Shown here in pieces: positions 1-6,190 of a DNA stretch of 64,000 nt. Origin of the DNA: a virus. Below the pieces are notes generated by a model. The model saw nothing but the letters and a program-made list of their open reading frames with translations. It ran no database searches and was not told the DNA's origin. A program made the position numbers and the translations under genes. Numbering within the stretch: the stretch's first letter is position 1; each line of letters opens with the position of its first letter. The stretch lies in IMG/VR virus record IMGVR_UViG_3300037245_000806, positions 1-64,000 of that record. The stretch is one strand, 5' to 3'.

Positions 1-69
1 CATATCAACCAAAGGGTGCTCACCCTCCTTCGGTATCTTCCCGAACTTGGCTTCATCAACGGGATGCAT
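1..69 (-). CDS. Hypothetical protein, N-terminal part only
   Basis: Partial gene running off the left edge. The ATG at 69 follows a strong ribosome binding site (GGAGG, six bases before the start). The 23 visible codons are open and begin MHPVDEAKFG. It overlaps the end of the NrdR-like gene by 14 bases, which suggests coupled translation. Too little is visible to assign a function. Confidence 0.6.
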   Translation of the reverse strand, partial: MHPVDEAKFGKIPKEGEHPLVDM

Positions 70-544
70 TAACTTCCTCCTGCTCGATAAGAAGTCCTGT
101 GCGTTTCGCGAAGTCCCAGACAATCCCCAGCATGTCAGCCGCGTCCTTCGGTGACTCCCATTCCAGCGCGAACCGTAGCGCTGCAACCGGATGCAGATTG
201 AGCAACAGCATTTCTGCGTACCCCGCCAGCCGCTCCGTTGTGAACTCGGGCTGGACCATCAGCGTGGGCACGAGTATCTTCAGCGCGTCCTGAACCTCCA
301 AGAATGGGATGTCCAGCTTCGAGCAATGCCGCTCAATTCGATCCTGAAAGATGTCCGGGTTGAAAAGCTCGACCTTCCCATCCTTGTGCCTCACTTTTGT
401 CTTACCCGGAACCACCCTCTCGTAGGTAGTCCAGCGATGTTTGCACAGGTGACACTCCCTCCTGCGCCGATACGTCACCCCACCTTCAGCCGGGCGACCA
501 TCGACCACACCGCTATCGTCCTTGCGACAAAGTGGGCATATCAT
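56..544 (-). CDS. nrdR: NrdR-like transcriptional regulator
   Basis: 162 residues, the usual NrdR length. The N-terminus carries a zinc ribbon with C3, C6, C31 and C34, and the run YRRRREC and the motif TTYERV match NrdR. Residues from about 48 on resemble the ATP-cone domain that senses ATP/dATP. In bacteria NrdR represses ribonucleotide reductase genes, so the phage copy may reset host or phage dNTP synthesis (inference). No reductase gene is visible here. The gene follows the 84-residue gene by 8 bases and overlaps the next start. Confidence 0.85.
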   Translation of the reverse strand: MICPLCRKDDSGVVDGRPAEGGVTYRRRRECHLCKHRWTTYERVVPGKTKVRHKDGKVELFNPDIFQDRIERHCSKLDIPFLEVQDALKILVPTLMVQPEFTTERLAGYAEMLLLNLHPVAALRFALEWESPKDAADMLGIVWDFAKRTGLLIEQEEVNASR

Positions 545-552
545 GGTTCACC

Positions 553-807
553 TCAGACAAGCTCGGCCTTGTCACAAATGATCTTACCGGGCTCGTAAAT
601 CCACGCGCCCCGGAGTATGTGTGCCTCCAACACAGCGCCAATCCGATACGCGCGAACATCGCGCTTGTAGTCAGCAACCGGTGGAGTGGCAACACCCACC
701 GGGGGTCGCTTCAACTCGCCCAGCACTGACAGGGGGAACATGAACGTCCTGTATGTGCTCCCCCACTTGACCTCGACGGGCCACATCGTTTCTTCCTGCT
801 CAGGCAT
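553..807 (-). CDS. Hypothetical protein (84 aa)
   Basis: Not recognised. The ATG at 807 has GGAGG seven bases upstream. The intergenic palindrome at 821-835 lies just before that ribosome binding site. The sequence is mixed, with no membrane segment or cysteine cluster. It is the first gene of a short run leading into the NrdR-like gene, so the two may be co-transcribed. Confidence 0.7.
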   Translation of the reverse strand: MPEQEETMWPVEVKWGSTYRTFMFPLSVLGELKRPPVGVATPPVADYKRDVRAYRIGAVLEAHILRGAWIYEPGKIICDKAELV

Positions 808-820
808 AGCACCCTCCTGC

Positions 821-835
821 GTGACACAGTGTTAC
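821..835. promoter_or_regulatory. Dispersed operator-like palindrome, site 1
   Basis: GTGACACAGTGTTAC on the plus strand. The TAA stop of the 388-aa gene lies inside it (832-834). Its lower edge is 14 bases before the start codon of the 84-aa gene. No convincing promoter was seen next to it. Confidence 0.7.
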
Positions 836-1998
836 GAATTCTGGAAAATCCGGTACAGTTCGCACCGGCTACACGTGCAGCCGTTCGCAGCTGCTTCAGC
901 CATCGTCTGGCCCTTGTCATGCATCCACTGACCTGACTTCAATCCGGGCAGGACAGCCGCGAGCTTCCCAACCCGTGGCGGCACCGCCTTGAGCGCGGAG
1001 TCAATACTCTCCACGATGATCTGTGCGGTGACCGGGGGCAGGGCCTCACGAACGTAGCCCTTCGCCTGCACCAACACGTCAGCCAATATGCCCTGCGAGG
1101 CAAGCGCCTCCCGGTACGGTCCTGTCTCCTCCACGCAGATGCACGGGCGACGACCTGTTCGCTCCTCGACCCACCCGTCACCATCGCACTCGTCGCAGAC
1201 CTTACCGCCAAGCTCGACAAGCTCGTCCTCTAATGCCTTGACCTTCTCGCGTGCCTCGTGGAGTTGATTCGATGCTTCCACCATTCGCGTGTGCGTGTGC
1301 CCACGCTTCTCTTCGGCGTCTTCGTACTTCGCAGTGATCCGGCCCATCTCGATCTGGAACTCAGCCTTCACCTTCGCCCAGAAGTCGCGAATGTACTGCG
1401 CAACGAAAACCTTCTCCTCGTCGCCGATGGTCTCAGCCTTGCACACCACATCCTCGATGAAGTCCTCGGCGTCCTTGTCAGTGTCCAGCGCATGCATATG
1501 CGCCGCGTTCAGCATGAACGACAGATGCCCCTGACCCGCCAAGTGCATCTGTAGCACCACGCCACCGAGAAGCGACTTGGCAGTCTGCAACTCCACCCCG
1601 CATGCTTCGATCTCTGTATGCAGCGAATCGTTCGTGCGCTCGCGCCGGTCCAGAGCAACACGAAGAAGCCGCATCTCCCGCCGAAAATCCATCACGTTAT
1701 CAGGCGTCCCCGCGAGGCTCCGCAGGAATACCCACGGGTCGTAGCACTCCTGAAACTGCGGGTCATCCCACTCAGGCACTTCACCGCCGGTACCTTCTAG
1801 GAATTCCGAGTCGAGCTTGGCGAGTTCCGCGAGGAGCTTGAACCAATCCTTCGGATGGACGCGCGCTTCGATCTGTTGGTGTGCCCGCGCGAGTACACCC
1901 TCGATGGTCAGCTGCACGACCGTGCCATCTTTCCGGGGGATGACTACAAAGCCCCCGTCCCACTTCGCGTTTCCAAAATCCAGTTCTCTCTCGGGCAT
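832..1998 (-). CDS. Coiled-coil protein with a DnaJ-like zinc motif
   Basis: 388 residues. I chose the ATG at 1998 because it follows AAAGGAAA at good spacing; a longer frame opens at 2055 without such a site. Heptad-like helical sequence spans about residues 105-265. It is followed by a CxxCxGxG-type zinc motif (C268, C271, C286, C288), like one repeat of the DnaJ zinc domain. A second cysteine cluster ends the protein (C374, C376, C379). Function is unknown; metal binding plus a coiled coil suggests an adaptor (inference). It lies downstream of operator site 2. Confidence 0.75.
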   Translation of the reverse strand: MPERELDFGNAKWDGGFVVIPRKDGTVVQLTIEGVLARAHQQIEARVHPKDWFKLLAELAKLDSEFLEGTGGEVPEWDDPQFQECYDPWVFLRSLAGTPDNVMDFRREMRLLRVALDRRERTNDSLHTEIEACGVELQTAKSLLGGVVLQMHLAGQGHLSFMLNAAHMHALDTDKDAEDFIEDVVCKAETIGDEEKVFVAQYIRDFWAKVKAEFQIEMGRITAKYEDAEEKRGHTHTRMVEASNQLHEAREKVKALEDELVELGGKVCDECDGDGWVEERTGRRPCICVEETGPYREALASQGILADVLVQAKGYVREALPPVTAQIIVESIDSALKAVPPRVGKLAAVLPGLKSGQWMHDKGQTMAEAAANGCTCSRCELYRIFQNS

Positions 1999-2013
1999 CG
2001 AATTTTTCCTTTC

Positions 2014-2028
2014 GTGACTCTGTGTCAC
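2014..2028. promoter_or_regulatory. Dispersed operator-like palindrome, site 2
   Basis: GTGACTCTGTGTCAC on the plus strand; read on the minus strand it differs from the consensus at one arm position. It is 16 bases upstream of the start at 1998. It also contains the TGA of a weak 72-codon frame (2025-2243). Confidence 0.6.
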
Positions 2029-2243
2029 GGATTCTTCGTTACGCTTCTCAGGCAACCTTGCATCGAGGCCGTTCTCCTCGGATTAGACTCTAAAAGGTGT
2101 GCGTGACAGGCGGCTGCCGTTTGCCGCCTGTCGTAGAACCTTTTTGTATCAATTGAATACATAGATATTACATGTAATGCATATGTATACAGATGATCCA
2201 TTGACCCATGGGCCAAAAGCAAGAAGTGTGCCAGTGTACCCAC
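2025..2243 (-). CDS. Possible small protein, uncertain
   Basis: A 72-codon frame with a GTG start nine bases after AGGAGG. Its TGA lies inside operator site 2, as the stop codons of accepted genes do at several other sites. Against it: the frame runs through an AT-rich palindromic stretch and through a 10-bp-stem hairpin, and the protein looks unlike its neighbours. A competing 33-codon ATG frame (2149-2250) uses the same ribosome binding site, but only two bases away. If neither is real, 1999-2314 is a non-coding regulatory region. Confidence 0.3.
   Translation of the reverse strand: MGTLAHFLLLAHGSMDHLYTYALHVISMYSIDTKRFYDRRQTAAACHAHLLESNPRRTASMQGCLRSVTKNP
2105..2132. terminator. Strong hairpin, possible terminator
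   Basis: Perfect 10-bp stem (GACAGGCGGC and its complement) with an 8-base loop. On the plus strand a run of five T follows after about ten bases; on the minus strand ACACCTTTTAG follows. It lies between the RecQ operon and the 388-aa gene. Confidence 0.55.
2149..2220. other. AT-rich palindromic segment
   Basis: Clearly richer in A and T than its surroundings. It holds a perfect 12-bp palindrome, ATTACATGTAAT (2167-2178), and the short palindromes CAATTG, ATGCAT, CATATG and GTATAC. It may be a regulatory or replication site (inference). Confidence 0.4.
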
Positions 2244-2303
2244 GGGACATAACCTCCTGAGCGTGGCGGGGTAGCAACATACTCCCCCAAAGAGTTCACG
2301 CGC

Positions 2304-2318
2304 GTAACACAGTGTTAA
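2304..2318. promoter_or_regulatory. Dispersed operator-like palindrome, site 3
   Basis: GTAACACAGTGTTAA. It contains the TAA stop (2315-2317) of the 224-aa gene that follows the helicase. Confidence 0.7.
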
Positions 2319-2989
2319 AAAGAAGCAGGAATTGCAAGTGTGTACAATTGCTGCTGAATCTCATAGACGTTACCGACGTAATCTGTCACGCAGCTTTTAC
2401 GTTTGTCGCCTTTGATTGCCAAGCGGACCTCCGCATTCATCAGCGGTGTTGCCGCTTCAGTCGCCGCTTCCAGTATGGAGCACACTTCCCGTACTCGCCA
2501 GAAACGTCCCGTCTTTGACTTGGCCTTCTTGCCGCGTCGATGATTGCACGAGACGTAGAGCTTCTGAGGACTCACTGCGACTTGGACATTCGCCAGTTCA
2601 GTGTGGGTGTGTACAAACTTGAAGTTTAGCTCCTTGATTGCCTCGACCAGCGAATCAGTCGCTTCATCGACGTCCATGTACTTTGGCCTGTGCGTGAGGC
2701 CAGCGCTCTGCATGCTCGTGCGCCAATCTGTCAACTCGTCTTTGACGCCACGTAGTTCTGACTCGACCACAGTCCACCATTCGCTCATGCTGCGCGTATA
2801 GTGGTCCTTCAGTTCAGCTATGTATTGGGCCTTTGTCGGAAGAAGCTTCAGAATCCGATACCGTCGCGCCCGACCTTTCTCGCGTTCCGCCTCCTCGACA
2901 TACCCCAGAGTCTCCAAATCTTCGCCCGCACCTTTGTGGTACATGTTTGCGAGCTTCTGAACGCCGATGATGCCGATGCGCAGTATCAT
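2315..2989 (-). CDS. Hypothetical protein (224 aa)
   Basis: Not recognised. The ATG directly abuts the stop of the RecQ-like gene (TGAATG), so translation is probably coupled. The protein is basic and mostly helical to about residue 130, with scattered cysteines in the second half but no clear metal motif. Its position suggests a role alongside the helicase in DNA repair or recombination (inference from context only). Confidence 0.7.
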   Translation of the reverse strand: MILRIGIIGVQKLANMYHKGAGEDLETLGYVEEAEREKGRARRYRILKLLPTKAQYIAELKDHYTRSMSEWWTVVESELRGVKDELTDWRTSMQSAGLTHRPKYMDVDEATDSLVEAIKELNFKFVHTHTELANVQVAVSPQKLYVSCNHRRGKKAKSKTGRFWRVREVCSILEAATEAATPLMNAEVRLAIKGDKRKSCVTDYVGNVYEIQQQLYTLAIPASF

Positions 2990-4726
2990 TCAAAACCCCT
3001 TCTGGAAATAATCGCGGATGCACTGAGCGCGGTCCTTTGCGTGGACATACGCGCACATCTGCGCGAAGCGCTTCAACTCGCGTGCGCGTTTTGCTTCGAT
3101 TTCCTCGCGGGGCAGGAAGTCCTCAAGCTTTGCGAGCCACTGCTTGACGCGCGTAGTCTTCCCTCGGAATTGCCTCTCAACCCTAATGATGCCCTTCTTG
3201 TTCAGCACGCTGAGCGCCCGTGAGAAGGCCAGCTTACTCATGCCAAGCTTGGACGCCATCGAAGCCCGGTCAATGTGAAGCTCGCAGCATTTCTGCAACT
3301 GGCCCGTCGCTAGGTCAGCAAGCTCAGCCGCGACCTTGGTGACCACCTTGCCGGTCGCGTCCCCGAGTTGCTCCTTGTCCACGAGCAACGTCGCGCCTGA
3401 GCCTGCGTATGCGCGCACGACAAGATCGTTCTTCTCCATCATGTTGAGCACCGTGCGCACAACGCCTGACTCAATGCAGTGCCCGGCGCTCTTCAGTATG
3501 GCGGATATTGCAGCACAGGACAGCGAGAGTTGTTCTCTCGGGCCTGTAACCGCGAGATGGAGGTATTCCCATATGCACTCGAATGCCTCATAGGGAGGAT
3601 TGGCCTCTTCGAGGAACGCCTGTTGAAGCGTGTAGCTATAGTCACTGTTGAGAAGTATGGCCCGTGAGTTCTTGCCGTCACGCCCGGCCCGGCCTGACTC
3701 CTGCACGTAAGCTTCGAGCGAGCCGGGGATGCCGAAGTGTACAACCTCGCGAATGTTCGGCACGTCAATCCCCATGCCGAAGGCGCACGTGGCGACGATG
3801 ACCGGAAGCTTGCCGTCCTTGAACGCGTTCTGAACCTTCTCGCGCTCTTCCTTGCGCATCCCGCCGTGATAGAAGCCGACGCACCCCGGATACAGCTGGC
3901 GCTCCACGATCTCAGCGATCTTCTGTGATGCCGCCCGCGTCCCGACGTACACGATGTACCGCCCATGCGCCGTGTCGAAAGCACGAGCGATACGGTTTAT
4001 CGCGGACCACTCATTGGTATGGCAGACCTCATACTTGATGTTCGGCCTGACCGGGTCACCGACGAAGCGCACGTAATCGTCACGCATCCCAATGGACTCA
4101 GCGATGTCATCCTCGATGTCAGCCGTCGCAGTAGCCGTCACCGCAATGACCTGAGGACGCTCGTCTTCCCCGTGTGCTTCGCCGATAGCGTCGAGAATCA
4201 GCTTGATGCGCGAGTACATCGGTCGGAAGTCGTGGCCCCACATGGACGCGCAGTGCGCCTCGTCAACGACCAGATAGCTGATATGCGCGCTCCTGATCGT
4301 CGCAAGGAACTCCTTGGACCTGAGCCGTTCCGGCGCGACGTACAGGAGCTTGTACGAGCCGCCAATGAAGTCGTCTAGGCGCTCGGTTCGTTCGTCTTCA
4401 TCCACGTGGCTGTTGACATAGGTCGCCGGGATGCCGCGAGCATTGCAGTCGTCCACCTGATCCTTCATCAGCGCGATGAGGGGCGATATAACGAGCGTGC
4501 TGCCTTCGGCAATCATTGCAGGTATTTGGAAGCATACACTCTTGCCGTATCCGGTCGGAAGGACAGCAAGCACGTCTTTGCCGCTGAAGATGTCACGTAG
4601 CACGCGGGCTTGGTCCGCACGGAAGTCGTCAAACCCCCAGCGATCCTTGAGCACCCCGCGAGCGGCTTCCATGATTTCGTCCATGGACCTGTTGAGGTCT
4701 GCGGCGATTTCGCTTGTACTAGGCAT
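2990..4726 (-). CDS. RecQ-like ATP-dependent DNA helicase
   Basis: 578 residues. RecQ family features are in order: motif 0 near residues 29-40, Walker A LPTGYGKS (56-63), DEAH box (155-158) followed by the RecQ-type aromatic loop with WGHDFRP, and motif VI ESGRAGRDG. These enzymes unwind DNA 3' to 5' in repair and recombination. The last residues (MCAYVHA...CIRDYF) resemble only the first half of the RecQ zinc domain, so RQC and HRDC parts appear truncated or replaced by a winged-helix-like segment. The start at 4726 follows GGAG; the frame extends to 4921 without a better site. A promoter is predicted at 4799-4827. Confidence 0.9.
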   Translation of the reverse strand: MPSTSEIAADLNRSMDEIMEAARGVLKDRWGFDDFRADQARVLRDIFSGKDVLAVLPTGYGKSVCFQIPAMIAEGSTLVISPLIALMKDQVDDCNARGIPATYVNSHVDEDERTERLDDFIGGSYKLLYVAPERLRSKEFLATIRSAHISYLVVDEAHCASMWGHDFRPMYSRIKLILDAIGEAHGEDERPQVIAVTATATADIEDDIAESIGMRDDYVRFVGDPVRPNIKYEVCHTNEWSAINRIARAFDTAHGRYIVYVGTRAASQKIAEIVERQLYPGCVGFYHGGMRKEEREKVQNAFKDGKLPVIVATCAFGMGIDVPNIREVVHFGIPGSLEAYVQESGRAGRDGKNSRAILLNSDYSYTLQQAFLEEANPPYEAFECIWEYLHLAVTGPREQLSLSCAAISAILKSAGHCIESGVVRTVLNMMEKNDLVVRAYAGSGATLLVDKEQLGDATGKVVTKVAAELADLATGQLQKCCELHIDRASMASKLGMSKLAFSRALSVLNKKGIIRVERQFRGKTTRVKQWLAKLEDFLPREEIEAKRARELKRFAQMCAYVHAKDRAQCIRDYFQKGF

Positions 4727-4798
4727 ACCACTCTCCGTTTCTAAATTCGGGTGCCGAGCGCGCCATCCGCGCTGCCGTTTCCCGTGTTCGACCGTGCG

Positions 4799-4827
4799 CT
4801 TGTACAGTGCTGCATGTACGCCGTCAA
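4799..4827 (-). promoter_or_regulatory. Predicted sigma70-like promoter of the helicase operon
   Basis: TTGACG, 17 bases, TACAAG. The sequence just upstream is A-rich (GGAAAAAAGAC). It gives a leader of about 66 bases before the ATG at 4726. Operator site 4 lies further upstream. Confidence 0.5.
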
Positions 4828-4870
4828 GTCTTTTTTCCGTACAGGGCGATAAATCTTTCTGGGGGTTTTG

Positions 4871-4885
4871 GTAACACAGTGTCAA
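4871..4885. promoter_or_regulatory. Dispersed operator-like palindrome, site 4
   Basis: GTAACACAGTGTCAA. It contains the TGA stop of the 65-aa gene (4882-4884) and lies about 45 bp upstream of the helicase promoter. Confidence 0.7.
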
Positions 4886-5079
4886 GCCGCCCGCGAAGCA
4901 AGATAGAGCACGCAGTCCCACATCATCTGGTGGAACTTGGCCCGTGTCACTTCGTACACCTTCGGGCGATCTTGAATGGTAAAGGATACGTGGGTCTTCG
5001 TGATCGTCTCGATCTTGACATGAAGACCACCGCTATATGTCATGTACACGTCGCCCTCTTTGACGATGTAGCTATCCAT
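4882..5079 (-). CDS. Hypothetical protein (65 aa)
   Basis: Starts at MDSYIVKEGD, where GGAGGAAGCGC precedes an ATG that overlaps the previous stop (TGATG). The alternating pattern with IVKEGDVYMTY looks like a small beta-barrel of SH3/KOW type, but this is only a visual impression. Function unknown. Confidence 0.7.
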   Translation of the reverse strand: MDSYIVKEGDVYMTYSGGLHVKIETITKTHVSFTIQDRPKVYEVTRAKFHQMMWDCVLYLASRAA

Positions 5080-5234
5080 CAGCGCTTCCTCCTCCACGGC
5101 AACTGCGTCACGTAATACCACAGCACCTTCCACCAACGGTCATAGACATGGATTGCCCGGTATGAGGCGAAGCCACACTTCGGGCAGTCATACCCTCTAA
5201 GGAATAGGCGTTCACAGTGCGCACAAACTCGCAT
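5079..5234 (-). CDS. Small zinc-ribbon protein (51 aa)
   Basis: Two CxxC pairs (C4/C7 and C17/C20) form a zinc ribbon; the tail is rich in tryptophan and arginine. The ATG at 5234 follows AAGGAGG; the longer frame to 5297 has no such site. It is coupled at both ends to its neighbours. Role unknown. Confidence 0.7.
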   Translation of the reverse strand: MRVCAHCERLFLRGYDCPKCGFASYRAIHVYDRWWKVLWYYVTQLPWRRKR

Positions 5235-5235
5235 C

Positions 5236-5454
5236 TCAGCCCTCCTTGAAGCTCCCGCACCATACGTGGAGGATATCGAGCCCCCCTTGATAGTCAATCC
5301 TAGTTGTCATCTTGGGCTCGAAGGTACGGTTCAGGGGATGTTCACCGTTCTCTTTGCGGCGTAGTTTGCACGTGTCGGCATGCACGCAGGTGGGCTTGTT
5401 CAACGTGCATGGCCCCACCATCGAGACCACCGGCCACTTCTCCTTCTTCGCCAT
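5236..5454 (-). CDS. Cysteine-containing hypothetical protein (72 aa)
   Basis: Starts MAKKEKWPVV after GAGGGG. Four cysteines (in GPCTLNKPTC, DTCKL and HVWCG) could bind a metal. It is the first gene after the terminator hairpin at 5505-5538 and leads a run of small genes down to 4882. Confidence 0.7.
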   Translation of the reverse strand: MAKKEKWPVVSMVGPCTLNKPTCVHADTCKLRRKENGEHPLNRTFEPKMTTRIDYQGGLDILHVWCGSFKEG

Positions 5455-5504
5455 CTCAGGCCCCTCGCAGCTTGTCTCAAAGCCCTTACTTGAGCGAACA
5501 GACA

Positions 5505-5538
5505 AGTCGGGGCCGACACGCAAGTGCCGACCCCGACT
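5505..5538 (-). terminator. Terminator hairpin after the XRE regulator
   Basis: A 15-bp stem (with three G-U pairs) around a TTGC loop, lying 17 bases after the stop of the XRE gene. On the minus strand it is followed by TTGTCTGTT. It should end the regulator transcript and separate it from the small genes below. Confidence 0.7.
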
Positions 5539-5555
5539 CACTTCGACGGGCCGAG

Positions 5556-5813
5556 CTAGGCAGCCTTCTTGGCCTTCTTGGGCATCGCGGACGGCATGCC
5601 GTCGTAGCCTTCGAGGAACCACGCCGGGCTCACCTTCATCTTCTTGGCGAGCGTTTCGAGGTCGGCGAGGAGAATGGCGGTCTCGCCCCGGAGCTTCTTG
5701 CTCACGGTCTGCTGCGAGATGCTCATCATCTTGGCGACCTTCGCCTGCGTGCCACCCTTCGACATGATCCGCATGCCGATGTTCGTGTACCGTCCGACTT
5801 TCCTGTCAGCCAT
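5556..5813 (-). CDS. XRE/Cro-type helix-turn-helix regulator
   Basis: 85 residues starting MADRKVGRYT after a GGTGGAG site. Residues about 22-42 (TQAKVAKMM, ISQQTVSKKLRG) form a textbook XRE helix-turn-helix, followed by two helices and a lysine/alanine-rich tail. It has its own promoter (5888-5916) and terminator (5505-5538), so it is transcribed alone, unlike almost all other genes here. The only other regulator seen is the NrdR-like protein. It is therefore the best local candidate to bind the dispersed palindromes (inference). It is short for a CI repressor, with no dimerisation or cleavage domain, and closer in size to Cro. Confidence 0.85.
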   Translation of the reverse strand: MADRKVGRYTNIGMRIMSKGGTQAKVAKMMSISQQTVSKKLRGETAILLADLETLAKKMKVSPAWFLEGYDGMPSAMPKKAKKAA

Positions 5814-5887
5814 GAGTCTCCACCTCTCTCCTGCGCGACGGGTAAGCCCCACTCACTCGGCGGGGCGGTTTACGCCTGACACACCAA

Positions 5888-5916
5888 GTGATAACGCACC
5901 TGACCTGACCTGTCAA
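5888..5916 (-). promoter_or_regulatory. Predicted promoter of the XRE regulator
   Basis: Consensus TTGACA, 17 bases, TATCAC, with GCGAAATAAGG upstream. The leader is about 68 bases. A loose TGACAC...GTGATA dyad (5877-5893) overlaps the -10 box and could allow autoregulation, but its spacing differs from the other sites. Confidence 0.6.
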
Positions 5917-5920
5917 GACC

Positions 5921-6190
5921 TTATTTCGCTTGACGCGTCTTTTTTTTATTCTGATTTCGACCCGGCCCGGTCCTGAATTTGCCGGTCCCGTAGCTTCGAC
6001 ACCGTATCGTGCATGCCCCGCTCTCTTCAATCTCCACCAGAAGCTGGGGGAGTCGCCGCGACTGTGGGCCGTTGTGTCGGTACGACTGCGACAGCACTTT
6101 GCATCGCTGCTTGTGCAAGCAGCCCATGCCGTCACAGTACCCGAGGTCGTGGGTGTTCCCCACCATACGAACAGCTTTCGTGTCGGCCAT
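5921..6190 (-). CDS. Hypothetical protein (89 aa)
   Basis: Starts MADTKAVRMV; the ATG overlaps the stop of the 998-aa gene (TGATG) and follows GGGAGG. Five cysteines occur (in YCDGMGC, QRC, GAC and RC). The C-terminus is strongly basic. Not recognised. The end of the gene runs into the upstream region of the XRE promoter. Confidence 0.6.
   Translation of the reverse strand: MADTKAVRMVGNTHDLGYCDGMGCLHKQRCKVLSQSYRHNGPQSRRLPQLLVEIEESGACTIRCRSYGTGKFRTGPGRNQNKKKTRQAK

Noticed and set aside
2990-4921. Longer start for the RecQ-like gene at 4921
   Set aside because: The extra 65 residues do not resemble RecQ and run through the predicted promoter; the ATG at 4726 has a ribosome binding site.
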